DNA of 64,000 nt from NCBI RefSeq assembly GCF_014855515.1, contig NZ_JACYFK010000005.1, forward strand, positions 62,001 through 126,000, read 5' to 3'. Below are positions 1 to 9,216 of the stretch, in pieces. Made by a program: the position numbers and the translations under genes. Position 1 is the stretch's first letter. The number at the start of each line of letters is the position of its first letter. Source of the DNA: Euzebyella marina. GTDB lineage: Bacteria; Bacteroidota; Bacteroidia; Flavobacteriales; Flavobacteriaceae. Under the pieces are notes generated by a model, which saw nothing but the letters and a program-made list of their open reading frames with translations, ran no database searches and had not been told where the DNA came from.

Positions 1-951
1 GGGACTGTAGGTGTCATTTATGTTGGTCCAAATAGGTCGGGTCTCCTTTTCAATTGGCACTCCACCGGTAAAACCTTGGTCGAGCGAGTCTGGCCGATAG
101 AGTTCATAGCGACCGCCCCAGCCACCCCAATTGGGCTTTTCGGGGTTATTCAAACCATTAGGAATCAAGGAAAGATAAGCGGGTGTATCACCTTCCATAC
201 CATAAGCGACATCTGGATACATAGTACCCAAAGGGCCATGCCCTTGTTGAATATTTTGAGCTAACCAAGAATTGCTAACGGTAGAATTGTCGACGCCCTC
301 TATAGGTCTATTGATTGCAATCCAAGTAGCACCAAAATAACCTCCAGGGCTTACAATATAAAAAAGGTCAGGAAATTCTTTACGGATCCACGCGGCACTA
401 TCATCTTGATCAGAAATAGTGTACACCCTTATCTTTTTTATCAATCGGGCAGCCTCTTTTTTGCTCTTGGTTTCCCTAATTTTCCAGAGCGCTTGCGCCA
501 AAGTATTTGGCCCTCCCCAAACTGATATATATAAAGGCCGCTCATCTTTCTCTTCCAAAACTTTAATAATCCATTCCGATCCTTCGGAGTCCTTCCCTTT
601 GCCTACTCCTTCCATTCCATACACCGGAAGTCCTTCTTTTACTAGAGCCAACAAATCTTGAGGTGTCGGAAAACCCTTTTCGTGCTTCAATAGGTTGGGC
701 TGAACCTTAGCATAGGCATTTATAATCTCACGTAAAGTCTCCGGAACCACTTTGCTTTTTTGGTGTACCGAAGTGGTAGCGACCAACCCTTCTATTTCAA
801 TCTCGTTGGCATAAAGCAATAGGCGGGTAAGCGATTGGGCGTCGTCTGGGTCTGCTTCTATATCGGTAAGCACCAATAAGCGATGCGGCTGTCCGCTAAC
901 CTTCATTGAGAAGCAGAGCAGTAAAATGAGAAGAGGTATGATTTTTTTCAT
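1..951 (-). CDS. DUF1593 nucleoside-hydrolase-like secreted protein (3' end cut by window)
   Basis: The reading frame is open from an ATG at 951 down to the left edge, giving 317 residues without a stop, so the C-terminus lies outside the window. Residues 1-21 form a signal peptide ending before Gln21. The mature part opens with LTDIEADPDDAQS (Asp30, Asp34, Asp36, Asp37), the acidic Ca-binding style motif of nucleoside-hydrolase folds as found in the DUF1593/Sde0182-like family. Family members are often extracellular and linked to polysaccharide-degrading bacteria, but their substrate is generally not known. The gene lies 11 bp after the transketolase subunit gene on the same strand and probably ends or continues that operon, which hints at glycoside or glycosylated-compound breakdown. 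The family call is fairly secure; the activity is not. Confidence 0.8.
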   Translation of the reverse strand, partial: MKKIIPLLILLLCFSMKVSGQPHRLLVLTDIEADPDDAQSLTRLLLYANEIEIEGLVATTSVHQKSKVVPETLREIINAYAKVQPNLLKHEKGFPTPQDLLALVKEGLPVYGMEGVGKGKDSEGSEWIIKVLEEKDERPLYISVWGGPNTLAQALWKIRETKSKKEAARLIKKIRVYTISDQDDSAAWIRKEFPDLFYIVSPGGYFGATWIAINRPIEGVDNSTVSNSWLAQNIQQGHGPLGTMYPDVAYGMEGDTPAYLSLIPNGLNNPEKPNWGGWGGRYELYRPDSLDQGFTGGVPIEKETRPIWTNINDTYSP

Positions 952-962
952 TTTCTTTAATT

Positions 963-1940
963 TTAACTAAGAATGTTCAGCACGGTTTCTTTCAACCCCT
1001 CTGCTGAAATTCCGTAATGGTCAAAAATATTGACCTGTGAGCCTGTTACGGTATATTCATCAGGTATACCAATAATCTTAAAAGCATTATGAAAACCATT
1101 TTGCATTAGATAGGATGCACAGGCCTCGCCCAAGCCTCCATTGACCATATGCTCTTCTACCGTCACTATCGGTCGACCATTGGATGCCATGTCGGCAATC
1201 AAGCCCACATCTAAAGGTTTAATGGTATGCATACTGACGACCGTGGCTTGAACACCCCGTTCCGTTTCTAAAACCTTGGCCGCTGACCAAGCGGGATATA
1301 CAGCCTCACCCGTTGCAATTATTGTCACATCATCACCTCTTCTGATAATTCTGCCCTTACCAAATTCAAATGATTCGTTTTGCTCATTTAAAAAAGGCAT
1401 GGCTTTCTTACCAAAGCGGAGATAAAGTGGTTGGTTGAAATTCACTGCACTACGTACCGCCTGTTCCGTTTCGTAATTATCCGCAGGGGCCACGATGGTA
1501 ATATTGTTAATCGCCCTAAGCGCTGCAAAATCATGTAAACTGTGGTGAGTGGTTCCTAAAGCCCCATAACTAACGCCTGCACTTATCGCGACCAATTTTA
1601 CCGGATTATCGGAATAACACACATCATTCTTTATTTGCTCTAAGGCTCGAGCACTTAAAAAACAGGCAGGAGATACGGCAAAGGCTTTTTTTCCTGCAGA
1701 CGCTAAACCTGCAGCTACACCCACTAAATTTTGTTCAGCTATACCTACCTCTACCACTTGATCAGGGAATTTTTCAGCAAAAGGCACCAACTTTCCGGAA
1801 CCTCGAGAATCACTAGTGGTCACCAATATGTCACGATCGGTTACAGCCAACTCTTGAAGGGTATTCGAAAATACCACTTGATTGGGTACCCCCATGCGCA
1901 ACTCTTTTTCTTCAATCTTATCAAGTTCCATCGGGTTCAA
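963..1940 (-). CDS. Transketolase, C-terminal subunit
   Basis: This is a 325-residue protein equal to the middle and C-terminal domains of transketolase. It carries the catalytic-Glu segment VGIAEQNLVGVAAGLA near residues 82-97, where Glu activates thiamine diphosphate. The C-terminal domain follows (VTIIATGEAV near residue 205). It overlaps the N-terminal subunit gene by 4 bp (ATGA type), so the two are surely co-translated as halves of one enzyme transferring a two-carbon ketol unit between sugar phosphates. Split transketolases are common in dedicated sugar pathways rather than in the housekeeping pentose phosphate route. Its place behind a sugar-isomerase-like gene and a DeoR regulator supports a peripheral catabolic role. 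ATGs a few codons downstream are possible alternative starts. Confidence 0.93.
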   Translation of the reverse strand: MNPMELDKIEEKELRMGVPNQVVFSNTLQELAVTDRDILVTTSDSRGSGKLVPFAEKFPDQVVEVGIAEQNLVGVAAGLASAGKKAFAVSPACFLSARALEQIKNDVCYSDNPVKLVAISAGVSYGALGTTHHSLHDFAALRAINNITIVAPADNYETEQAVRSAVNFNQPLYLRFGKKAMPFLNEQNESFEFGKGRIIRRGDDVTIIATGEAVYPAWSAAKVLETERGVQATVVSMHTIKPLDVGLIADMASNGRPIVTVEEHMVNGGLGEACASYLMQNGFHNAFKIIGIPDEYTVTGSQVNIFDHYGISAEGLKETVLNILS

Positions 1941-2761
1941 ATTAAAGATTGTGACTCGTTTAGTTCATTTAATGCCATTTCGTACTGCTCATCACTTGGC
2001 ACGCCGTGATGCCATTTAAGATTGCCTTCCATATAACTTACCCCTTTACCCTTTATCGTGTGCGCAATAATGAAATTGGGTTTTCCCACTTTAAAAGGCC
2101 CGTTGTTGAGAGCTTCTATAAGTTCTTCTATGTTATGCCCGTCGACCTCTCTTACTTCCCATCCAAAAGCCTGCAACTTTTCCTTTACAGAATCAATCCT
2201 CATGACATCTTCGTTGTTACCGGTAATCTGTTGCTTGTTATAGTCTAAAATGGCATAGAGATTATCTAAGTTGTAGTGGGCAGCCGCTAAAAAAGCCTCC
2301 CAGTTAGATCCTTCGGGAAGTTCACCATCTCCCAGTAAGGTGAAAATTCTATGATTCTTCTCATCCAATTTGGCTGCAATGGCTTCGCCTACACAAATGG
2401 GCAGCCCGTGACCCAGTGCACCAGTGTTCTGTTCCATCCCATTTACTTTTTTAGTGGGATGGCCAATATAATTGGACCCATAAGCACATAATGTTTCTAA
2501 ATCATCCTCGGGAAAAAAGCCCTTATCGGCCAGGGTCACATATAAAGCCTCTACACTATGGCCCTTGCTTTGAATGTAACGATCTCGGTCGGGGTCTTTG
2601 AAGTTCTTTGGGTCTACATTCAAAACCTTGTTATAAAGAACGTTCAATATATCGGTGCACGACAAACTACCCCCTGTATGCCCCGCCTTGGCATGGTAGA
2701 TATATTTCAAGAGCTGCTTTCTGAGAAATATAGATTTTAACCGAAGTTCCCTAACTGTCAT
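1937..2761 (-). CDS. Transketolase, N-terminal (thiamine diphosphate-binding) subunit
   Basis: This 274-residue protein matches the N-terminal PP domain of transketolase. Visible motifs are AGHTGGSLSC near residue 26, GALGHGLPICVGEAIA near 118 and the thiamine diphosphate/Mg motif GDGELPEGSNWEA, followed about 25 residues later by LDYNKQQITG. The length is usual for the split form. The start codon overlaps the stop of the upstream fucose-isomerase-like gene by 4 bp, and its own stop overlaps the C-terminal subunit gene by 4 bp. The three genes are therefore tightly coupled. The likely job is the transketolase step of a specialised sugar pathway; split transketolases are known for D-apiose (apulose-4-phosphate) and sulfoquinovose breakdown, and the sequence alone does not decide between these or others. 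Confidence 0.93.
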   Translation of the reverse strand: MTVRELRLKSIFLRKQLLKYIYHAKAGHTGGSLSCTDILNVLYNKVLNVDPKNFKDPDRDRYIQSKGHSVEALYVTLADKGFFPEDDLETLCAYGSNYIGHPTKKVNGMEQNTGALGHGLPICVGEAIAAKLDEKNHRIFTLLGDGELPEGSNWEAFLAAAHYNLDNLYAILDYNKQQITGNNEDVMRIDSVKEKLQAFGWEVREVDGHNIEELIEALNNGPFKVGKPNFIIAHTIKGKGVSYMEGNLKWHHGVPSDEQYEMALNELNESQSLI

Positions 2762-4179
2762 GATACTTCTTTATGATGATATACTTGCCAACCTAGATAA
2801 TTGCCCAGCGCTTCTTCTAAAATTGATGCCGTCTTCGAGGCATTCATAACTACGTGATGTTCAAATCCGTTTCTACAGACATAATTCATCAAACCCTGTA
2901 AATCTCCAATATTGGCAACGGCACGGTTACCAAATGTTTTTAGGGGGTCGTCGGTCAATTCGCCCTCACCCACATAAGCCTTGATGATTCCCTTAGGGTC
3001 GTCAGTACTGATACGCCCGTAGGTTAAGGGATTCGCGGGAGTTCTACCGTCTAAGGCACCATAAGTATTTTCAACCCCCACGGTAGAACCGAGAATCGGG
3101 GCATTGCTTATTTCAATATCCGGAAGAAAAGATTTCGCCCAATTACCACAATGAAAAAGCACTACCTTATTCACGTCATTAGCATAATTATTGTTCCAAT
3201 CGACTAGCGCGCTTGGTGAACCCGATGCCAGTTGCATGGCATACATACTCAAAGTTCCGGTAACGTCTACTTCACAGGCAGAAGGCAACATATTCTCACT
3301 CATAATGCTCATGCTCGTGCATACGTTACAGCCATAATTTTGCTGTAAAGATGTCCAACATTGTATGGCTGTAGCATCTAGCGCATATTCTTCTACAAAC
3401 TCATTGAGCACTACGTCGAGTTTGGCCATTTGAACCATGGCCGCATCCGGGGTTTTTCCCTTGGGAGCATAAGAGTTGATCAAATCGATATGCTGTTTGA
3501 CCGATATATCATCTTTTGTGAGCTTTTCAGCTCGACCCAAAATTTCGGAAAGGTCTACCGTGTGTACCGATATACCATTGCGCTGAAGAATCTTCTCGGA
3601 ATATCTAACCGTATTAAAAGCTCCGGGCCTGGCACCTACCGCACCTATTCGAACATTTCGCAGCCCCTTTACCACCTTGCATATAGAGACAAAATTCAAT
3701 AAGTCTTTCTTAAAGCCTGGCTCGGACGGAAAGGATACGTGACTACTAGTCAGCGAATACTTGATACCATATTGATAAAGATTGTTACAAACCGATATTT
3801 TACCGCACCAAGAGTCCCTTCGATTTGCAACATTCATTTTAGATAACTCATCAGGGTAAGCCTGAACCAAAACGGGCACCTTCAAATCAGCAAGTTTCAA
3901 GGTATCGGCTACCCCCTTCTCATCTCCAAAATTTGGTAAAAGAACCAGCACACCCGTAATTTCATCTGCATGCTTCTTAAATAGTTCTGCACATTTTTGC
4001 GCCTCTTTAAATGTTTCAACACCCCCAAGCTTTGTAGAGGTAGTTGGTAAAAGAATAGGGGTTACCCCGAGGTCTTCAAAAACATCAAGGATTTCAATTC
4101 TTGCCTTCTCCACTAAACTATCGGGGAAAAAATCCCTATTTCCAATGATGACCCCAATACCCATTTTTTCTGTTGACAT
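2758..4179 (-). CDS. L-fucose/L-arabinose isomerase-like protein
   Basis: This 473-residue protein has the layout of the L-fucose isomerase superfamily (COG2407-like): an N-terminal Rossmann-like part (GVLVLLPNFGDEKG near 136) and a C-terminal catalytic part. Candidate divalent-metal ligands are the Glu/Asp in ACEVDVTG, the Asp in LVDWNNN and the His in LFHCGNW, which fit the Glu-Asp-His triad of FucI-type isomerases. Such enzymes interconvert aldoses and ketoses. Here the gene follows the DeoR regulator by 6 bp and overlaps the transketolase gene, so it probably makes the ketose that is later cleaved by the transketolase. No kinase is visible, so the pathway is incomplete in this window. The substrate is unknown. 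Confidence 0.8.
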   Translation of the reverse strand: MSTEKMGIGVIIGNRDFFPDSLVEKARIEILDVFEDLGVTPILLPTTSTKLGGVETFKEAQKCAELFKKHADEITGVLVLLPNFGDEKGVADTLKLADLKVPVLVQAYPDELSKMNVANRRDSWCGKISVCNNLYQYGIKYSLTSSHVSFPSEPGFKKDLLNFVSICKVVKGLRNVRIGAVGARPGAFNTVRYSEKILQRNGISVHTVDLSEILGRAEKLTKDDISVKQHIDLINSYAPKGKTPDAAMVQMAKLDVVLNEFVEEYALDATAIQCWTSLQQNYGCNVCTSMSIMSENMLPSACEVDVTGTLSMYAMQLASGSPSALVDWNNNYANDVNKVVLFHCGNWAKSFLPDIEISNAPILGSTVGVENTYGALDGRTPANPLTYGRISTDDPKGIIKAYVGEGELTDDPLKTFGNRAVANIGDLQGLMNYVCRNGFEHHVVMNASKTASILEEALGNYLGWQVYHHKEVS

Positions 4180-4185
4180 ATCTGG

Positions 4186-4947
4186 TTATGCTATGATTAC
4201 CTCTATTTCGTTTTCTTTGAACATCTCTTTATCCTTACTCTTTATTCCAGAGTCTGTAATAATGTAATCGATCAGTGATAAAGCACCTAAACTTGCTAAA
4301 GCACTTTTTCCGAACTTGGTATGGTCTGCCACTAAATAAGAAGTGTCGGCAGCATCTATCATCGCTTTTTTTACCACCAAGTCGCTTAAACTAGGGTATG
4401 TAAGACCTGATTTTAAGGAGATTCCCGCAGTTGCCAAGAATAATTTTTGCACATTGAGTCCATCAAAAAAATCAGCAGCCTTTTTCCCTGTTAACGACAA
4501 GGTAGGCGGCTTGAATTCCCCTCCGGTCATGATTACCTCAATACCTGGTTCTGTACCCAGCATCAGCGCAATATTCAAAGCATTGGTAATGACCGTCAGG
4601 TTTTTATAACCCATTAACTTTTTGGCTATCTCTGTCGTAGTACTGCCAGAATCAAGAATTATGGTATCACCACTTTCAATGAACTCTACGGCCTTTTTTG
4701 CTATCACCTCTTTTAGATTAAGATGGTCTTGGTTCACCAATGAAAGGCTCTGAACCTGACTTGAAACATCTCTTAAAAAGGCACCACCGTGCTCACGAAC
4801 AATTTGACCTTCATCCTCCAGCTTTTCTAAATCTTGGCGTATGGTTACTTCGGTAACCTTAAAAATTTTGGCCAATTCGACCACTTTGGCCGAACCATCT
4901 TCTTTTAGAATTTCTAAAATCTTTATTTTTCTTTGATTTGGAAGCAT
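4186..4947 (-). CDS. DeoR/GlpR-family transcriptional regulator
   Basis: This 253-residue protein starts from the ATG at 4947, chosen because the DeoR signature begins at once (MLPNQRKIKILEIL); an ATG 45 bp upstream would add 15 hydrophobic residues foreign to the family. A winged helix-turn-helix occupies residues 1-57 (VVELAKIFKVTEVTIRQDLE). The sugar-phosphate-sensing domain follows, with the DSGSTTTEIAKKL and VITNALNIAL motifs. DeoR proteins usually repress their own sugar operon and release DNA when a phosphorylated sugar binds. The gene is first in the operon and only 6 bp from the isomerase-like gene, so autoregulation of the whole operon from the 4948-5105 region is likely. Confidence 0.92.
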   Translation of the reverse strand: MLPNQRKIKILEILKEDGSAKVVELAKIFKVTEVTIRQDLEKLEDEGQIVREHGGAFLRDVSSQVQSLSLVNQDHLNLKEVIAKKAVEFIESGDTIILDSGSTTTEIAKKLMGYKNLTVITNALNIALMLGTEPGIEVIMTGGEFKPPTLSLTGKKAADFFDGLNVQKLFLATAGISLKSGLTYPSLSDLVVKKAMIDAADTSYLVADHTKFGKSALASLGALSLIDYIITDSGIKSKDKEMFKENEIEVIIA

Positions 4948-5105
4948 ATACCAAATAAAAGAAAAAAATAATAAATAATCGAAAATATTCAAATCATATT
5001 TATCCTCTTACCAATATCACTTTGAAATTAAACTTCCAATTATCTGAGATTTCATGATGATGGTAAATACCAATAATAGACTACTTTAGGGGCAAATAGC
5101 CGACC

Positions 5106-6197
5106 ATGCTCCGACCCAAAACAAAAAGAAATCTTGCTAGAATATTGCCATTCGGTATTATTTGGTTGGTGATAGGCTGGCTCATACTTTTCATACAGGA
5201 AGCGGCCACACAACACAAAAACCTTAACCCTGATGCAGCCATAACCCTTACGCCTAGCGTATTCGTATTTGCCAGCTTAGCGGTCGCTATTGTTGGCTGG
5301 GCCGTCGGTGCTGTTGAAGTACTTTGGTTAGGGAGGCTCTTTGAGAAAAAGTCATTTTCCCAAAAACTTTTCTACAAAGTCTTGTTCTACAGCGTATTCT
5401 TACTAATCGTGATGATCATTGTATACCCCATTGCCGCGAGTTTAGAACTTGGTTTGTCACCGCTTCATTCAAAAGTGCTTGAAAAACTATCCAATTTTTT
5501 CATTAGTATCGACTTTGCCAGTACTGCCGTATCATTGGCGTTTAGTCTTTTTGTGAGTCTCTTTTATTCCGAAATCAACGAAAATGTCGGTCACGGGGTA
5601 CTTATGAACTTCTTCACCGGTAAGTATCACAAACCAATTGAGGAAAAGCGAATTTTTCTCTTTTCGGACATGAAATCGTCCACCACCATTGCCGAAAAAT
5701 TGGGGCACATTAAATATTTCGAGCTGTTAAGAAATTATTATTCCGATTTCTCGGATGCCATCATAGATTCTTCAGGGGAAGTGTATCAGTACGTAGGTGA
5801 CGAAATAGTAATCACTTGGGAAATTAATCAACAGACCGATATCTCAAGATGCATCGATTGCTTTTTTTTAATGAAAGAAAGCTTGAGTAAACGTGCCGCC
5901 TGGTATGAGAAACAGTTCGGACTGCAACCTACTTTTAAAGCAGGTCTGCACATAGGGCCTGTTACCACCGGCGAAATCGGAACCTTGAAAAAAGAAATCA
6001 TTTTTACAGGTGATGTGTTGAATGCCACGGCTCGAATACAAAGTCTCTGCAATCGGTTCGGCACCGATCTTCTTATTTCGAAGCATTTGGCCGATCAACT
6101 CGGTTCGTACAAAAACTATAGTTTTAAATCAATGGGTTCTCAATCGTTACGTGGAAAAGAGGAACCATTGCAGCTATATACACTAGAACCAATCTGA
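5106..6197 (+). CDS. Membrane-bound class III adenylate/guanylate cyclase
   Basis: This 363-residue protein has four hydrophobic segments (about residues 14-32, 49-75, 87-111 and 130-153), followed by a class III nucleotide cyclase domain from residue 182 to the end. The metal-binding aspartates are visible in FSDMKSS (Asp188) and YVGDEIV (Asp232). The transition-state region GDVLNATARIQSL is also present. Such enzymes make cAMP or cGMP; the base cannot be told reliably by eye. The N-terminal membrane part has no recognised sensor domain. It is a single-gene unit, divergent from the DeoR operon and convergent with the LytTR operon. Similar four-helix cyclases are frequent in marine Flavobacteriaceae. 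Confidence 0.9.
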   Translation: MLRPKTKRNLARILPFGIIWLVIGWLILFIQEAATQHKNLNPDAAITLTPSVFVFASLAVAIVGWAVGAVEVLWLGRLFEKKSFSQKLFYKVLFYSVFLLIVMIIVYPIAASLELGLSPLHSKVLEKLSNFFISIDFASTAVSLAFSLFVSLFYSEINENVGHGVLMNFFTGKYHKPIEEKRIFLFSDMKSSTTIAEKLGHIKYFELLRNYYSDFSDAIIDSSGEVYQYVGDEIVITWEINQQTDISRCIDCFFLMKESLSKRAAWYEKQFGLQPTFKAGLHIGPVTTGEIGTLKKEIIFTGDVLNATARIQSLCNRFGTDLLISKHLADQLGSYKNYSFKSMGSQSLRGKEEPLQLYTLEPI

Positions 6198-6217
6198 ATA
6201 TTATTGAATAAGTCTTT

Positions 6218-6952
6218 CTAGCCTCCCAACGAGTTTCTTTGAACAAACTCAAGAAATTTTGGCTTGTACTGGTCAGAAACCGTAATTCTTAAATCATTGA
6301 TCAAAATCTGACTTCTTTCAATTACCTCGACATTATTCAATGAAACGATGTATGACCGATGAACCCTTAGAAAATCAGTTTCAGGAAGTTCTTCTTCCAA
6401 AGATTTTAAGCTCATTAAAGTTAGAATCGGTTTGGGATTTCCTTTGAGCCAAATTTTCACGTAATCCTTTAATCCCTCAATAAAAAGAATTTCACTGAGT
6501 TGAATTTTTAGCTGCCGATATTCCGATTTTACAAACAGAAACTCCTTTTGAAAATTACCTTCATTTACTTTTGGAACATTTTTTAAAGAAAACCAATCCA
6601 ACGCCTTTTGGGCGGCCATTAAAAATTCTGAATAATCGAAAGGTTTAAGCAGGTAATCTAATGCAGATACCTTAAAGCCCTCTAGCGCGTATTGATCAAA
6701 TGCCGTTGTAAATATTACTTTGCACTCTTTTGGCAGCATTTTCGACAACTGCATACCGGTCAAATCAGGCATTTGAATGTCAAGAAACAATAAGTCTACC
6801 GGTTCATGTCGCAAAAACTCTAATGCCTCGATGGCTGAACTACATTTTTTTTTCAGTTCTAAAAAGGGAGTTTTTTCTACATAGCTCTCGACTAAGTTGA
6901 GGGCCATGGGTTCATCATCTACTACAATACAACTTAAAATTTGGGCTGCCAT
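6218..6952 (-). CDS. LytTR-family DNA-binding response regulator
   Basis: This is a 244-residue response regulator. The receiver domain occupies residues 5-120, with acidic pocket Asp12/Asp13, phospho-acceptor Asp58 (LLFLDIQMPDLTG) and Lys in LLKPFDY. The LytTR DNA-binding domain covers about residues 142-240 (FIEGLKDYVKIWL, FLRVHRSYIVSLNNV). It follows directly after the LytS-type kinase gene with no gap and is the last gene of the efflux operon, so the pair very likely reports on envelope or drug stress and controls transcription, perhaps of the operon itself. Genes of this class are often annotated BtsR/YehT-like or AlgR-like. Confidence 0.93.
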   Translation of the reverse strand: MAAQILSCIVVDDEPMALNLVESYVEKTPFLELKKKCSSAIEALEFLRHEPVDLLFLDIQMPDLTGMQLSKMLPKECKVIFTTAFDQYALEGFKVSALDYLLKPFDYSEFLMAAQKALDWFSLKNVPKVNEGNFQKEFLFVKSEYRQLKIQLSEILFIEGLKDYVKIWLKGNPKPILTLMSLKSLEEELPETDFLRVHRSYIVSLNNVEVIERSQILINDLRITVSDQYKPKFLEFVQRNSLGG

Positions 6953-7981
6953 TTACGTTTCAACTTTTAATTCTACGTGGTACATTCCTTCATCGACCCA
7001 TTTTCTTAATTGGTGCTTAGAGGGGTATAATAGTTGTAATCTCTTCTCCAAATTCTGCAGGCCAATACCCGACCCACTTTTATCCGAGGTACTTTTAGGA
7101 AAATTTCTATTGACGACCCTAAAATCTATGGTATTCGACTTAATATCCATTCGCATATCAATTTCACTATCGTCTTGAGCTGAAACCCCGTGCTTAAATG
7201 CGTTCTCTATTAAGGAAATGAAAAGCAAAGGCGCTACCTGCAAGTTATTATCGCTCGATGGAAAATTAGTTTTCACGCTCGTTGAGTCGGAAATGCGTAA
7301 TTGCATGAGATCAATATATTTTTGAAGGAAATCTATTTCTTTTGATAAGGGAACTTTCTCCGATTTAGTCTCGTACAACAAATATCGCATCAACTTGCCC
7401 AAGCTATGAATTGTTGATTTGGCTTGAGAAGGAGAAATATCTACTAGGGAATAAATATTATTCAGCGAATTAAAGAAGAAGTGCGGTTGCAATTGGTAGC
7501 GCAGATGCTGTAACTCTGATTGTAATTTAACATTTGCCGCTTCTTTTCTCTCCGTTTCCGTTCGTTGCCAATTTTCCATGGTCTTAAGAGCAATAGCGCA
7601 CATAACGGGTAACATATACGAGAACATCTGAACGTATAGAAACATCTTCGGCGGAGGCCCCTTGCCTTCTTCCATAGGTTTAAAAACTTGCTCAAAGAAA
7701 AGCATATTGATCTCTCCGCGCAGCGCTATGAATAAACCTATCGCTATCAAGTTGTAGAGAATAAACCAAAAAGTTTTGCCGGTAAACAGAAACCGACTTA
7801 CCAGAAACAAGTAATTGATATAAAAGAGAATGGCATAGAAGACCAAAGGAACCCATGAATGTGCCGCCACCTTCGAAAGCAACTGATCATCTCCTGATGA
7901 TAAAAGGTAAGGAAGGCTGAATAATACGGCCCAAGCCAAAAAATGAAATAATACGATTATTTTTTTATCACTCTTAATCAT
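6953..7981 (-). CDS. LytS/YehU-type sensor histidine kinase
   Basis: The protein is 342 residues from the ATG at 7981 (a GTG two codons earlier is possible). Four hydrophobic segments fill residues 8-150 (AWAVLFSLPYLL, HSWVPLVFYAILFYI, FWFILYNLIAIGLFIAL, MFSYMLPVMCAIAL). The His_kinase domain (PF06580 type) follows with the phospho-His in LQPHFFFNSLNNIY. The ATPase part shows LISLIENAFKHG (N box) and SGSGIGLQNLEKRL (G box). It phosphorylates the LytTR regulator encoded just downstream. The gene starts within a few bases of the stop of the MacB-like permease gene, so it belongs to the efflux operon. No extracellular sensor domain is present, so sensing is probably through the membrane part. 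Confidence 0.92.
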   Translation of the reverse strand: MIKSDKKIIVLFHFLAWAVLFSLPYLLSSGDDQLLSKVAAHSWVPLVFYAILFYINYLFLVSRFLFTGKTFWFILYNLIAIGLFIALRGEINMLFFEQVFKPMEEGKGPPPKMFLYVQMFSYMLPVMCAIALKTMENWQRTETERKEAANVKLQSELQHLRYQLQPHFFFNSLNNIYSLVDISPSQAKSTIHSLGKLMRYLLYETKSEKVPLSKEIDFLQKYIDLMQLRISDSTSVKTNFPSSDNNLQVAPLLFISLIENAFKHGVSAQDDSEIDMRMDIKSNTIDFRVVNRNFPKSTSDKSGSGIGLQNLEKRLQLLYPSKHQLRKWVDEGMYHVELKVET

Positions 7982-7989
7982 TTGCACAT

Positions 7990-9216
7990 TTATTCATATC
8001 TAAGTGCGGTAATAGGATCTAAAGCGGCGGCCTTTCTCGCCGGGTACCATCCGAAAAATATACCGGTCAAGGCACACACAGCGAAGGATACCACTATGGA
8101 GTAAAGTGCTACCGAGGTAGGCCAATTTAGCAGTTTTTCTATAAAGAAAGTGGCACCCAACCCTAAGAAAACACCAATAAGCCCGCCGGTCACACTTATA
8201 AGTATTGCCTCAATCAAAAACTGTAACATAATGTCGGTACCCTTGCCCCCTACTGCCATTCGCAGCCCTACTTCTTTGGTGCGTTCTTTTACCGAGACAT
8301 ACATAATATTCATAATACCGATACCGCCAATCAAAAGTGAGATACCCGCGATGGCCACTAGAAGCACTGTAAGCATTTCACTTGTTGAACTAAAGGTAGA
8401 AATAAGTTCTTCCATAGAGCGTACTGAAAAATCATCGCTTTCATTTTCCGATAAACGGTGTTGGGCCCTCATTATTTCCGTTACCTCATCAACGGCATCG
8501 GGGGCCTTTTCTTCGCTGACCGCCGATGCCAGAACGGATTGAAGATAATCAATGGCCAAAATTCTTTTTTGTACCGTTGTATAAGGTGCTAAAAGAATAT
8601 CATCTTGGTCTTGCCCGAAGGTATTCTCCCCTTTTTCTTCCAACACCCCTATCACCTTAAAGGGAATATTGTTGTAACGTATAGTTTTCCCCAAAGGGTC
8701 TTCGCCTTCACCAAAAATATTATCGACCACGGTCTGACCCAGAACGGCAACTTTCGAAGCCGAACGAACCTCGGCATCGGTAAACATGCTACCACTCTTC
8801 AAACCTACAGCTTTAATGCTCAAGTAGTCTGGATTCACGCCATAAATAGAGGACGGCCAGTTATTCGAACCATTAATTACTTGCCCATTACCGCTTACTT
8901 CCGGTGTTATGTACGATAGTAGCGATGCCCCTTCTTTGATGGCTTCATAATCGGCAAAGGTCAACGATTGCATTTCACTTCTATCTAAGCGAACACCGCC
9001 TCTCATATCAGCTCCGGGGCGTATGGTAATCATATTAGAGCCCATACTCGAAATCTGTTGCCTGATGCTTTGCTTTGAACCTTCACCTATTGCCAACATG
9101 GCGATAACCGAAGCTACCCCAATAATAATACCCAGCATGGTCAATAGGGTTCTTATTTTATTCAAGACAATTGCCTTGAAAGCAATCTTTATGGAATTTA
9201 ATATTCTCATAATCAA
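7990..9216 (-). CDS. MacB-like ABC transporter permease
   Basis: This 408-residue protein has the MacB/FtsX layout. It has an N-terminal transmembrane helix (TLLTMLGIIIGVASVIAML, about 22-42), a large periplasmic MacB_PCD domain (about 45-280) and three C-terminal helices (LLVAIAGISLLIGGIGIMNIM, then two up to residue 395). The segment SVKERTKEVGLRMAVGG is the typical cytoplasmic coupling loop. It works as the membrane half of a tripartite mechanotransmission efflux system with the ATPase, the adaptor and TolC encoded upstream. It overlaps the ATPase gene by 4 bp. Substrates of this family include macrolides, peptides, siderophores and lipoproteins; none can be assigned here. Confidence 0.92.
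   Translation of the reverse strand: MIMRILNSIKIAFKAIVLNKIRTLLTMLGIIIGVASVIAMLAIGEGSKQSIRQQISSMGSNMITIRPGADMRGGVRLDRSEMQSLTFADYEAIKEGASLLSYITPEVSGNGQVINGSNNWPSSIYGVNPDYLSIKAVGLKSGSMFTDAEVRSASKVAVLGQTVVDNIFGEGEDPLGKTIRYNNIPFKVIGVLEEKGENTFGQDQDDILLAPYTTVQKRILAIDYLQSVLASAVSEEKAPDAVDEVTEIMRAQHRLSENESDDFSVRSMEELISTFSSTSEMLTVLLVAIAGISLLIGGIGIMNIMYVSVKERTKEVGLRMAVGGKGTDIMLQFLIEAILISVTGGLIGVFLGLGATFFIEKLLNWPTSVALYSIVVSFAVCALTGIFFGWYPARKAAALDPITALRYE

Noticed and set aside
4948-4992. Upstream ATG extending the DeoR regulator by 15 residues
   Set aside because: The added residues are hydrophobic and not part of the DeoR family; the ATG at 4947 begins exactly at the family start.
8150-8542. 130-codon plus-strand frame opposite the MacB-like gene
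   Set aside because: It is a shadow of the permease gene with no motifs of its own.
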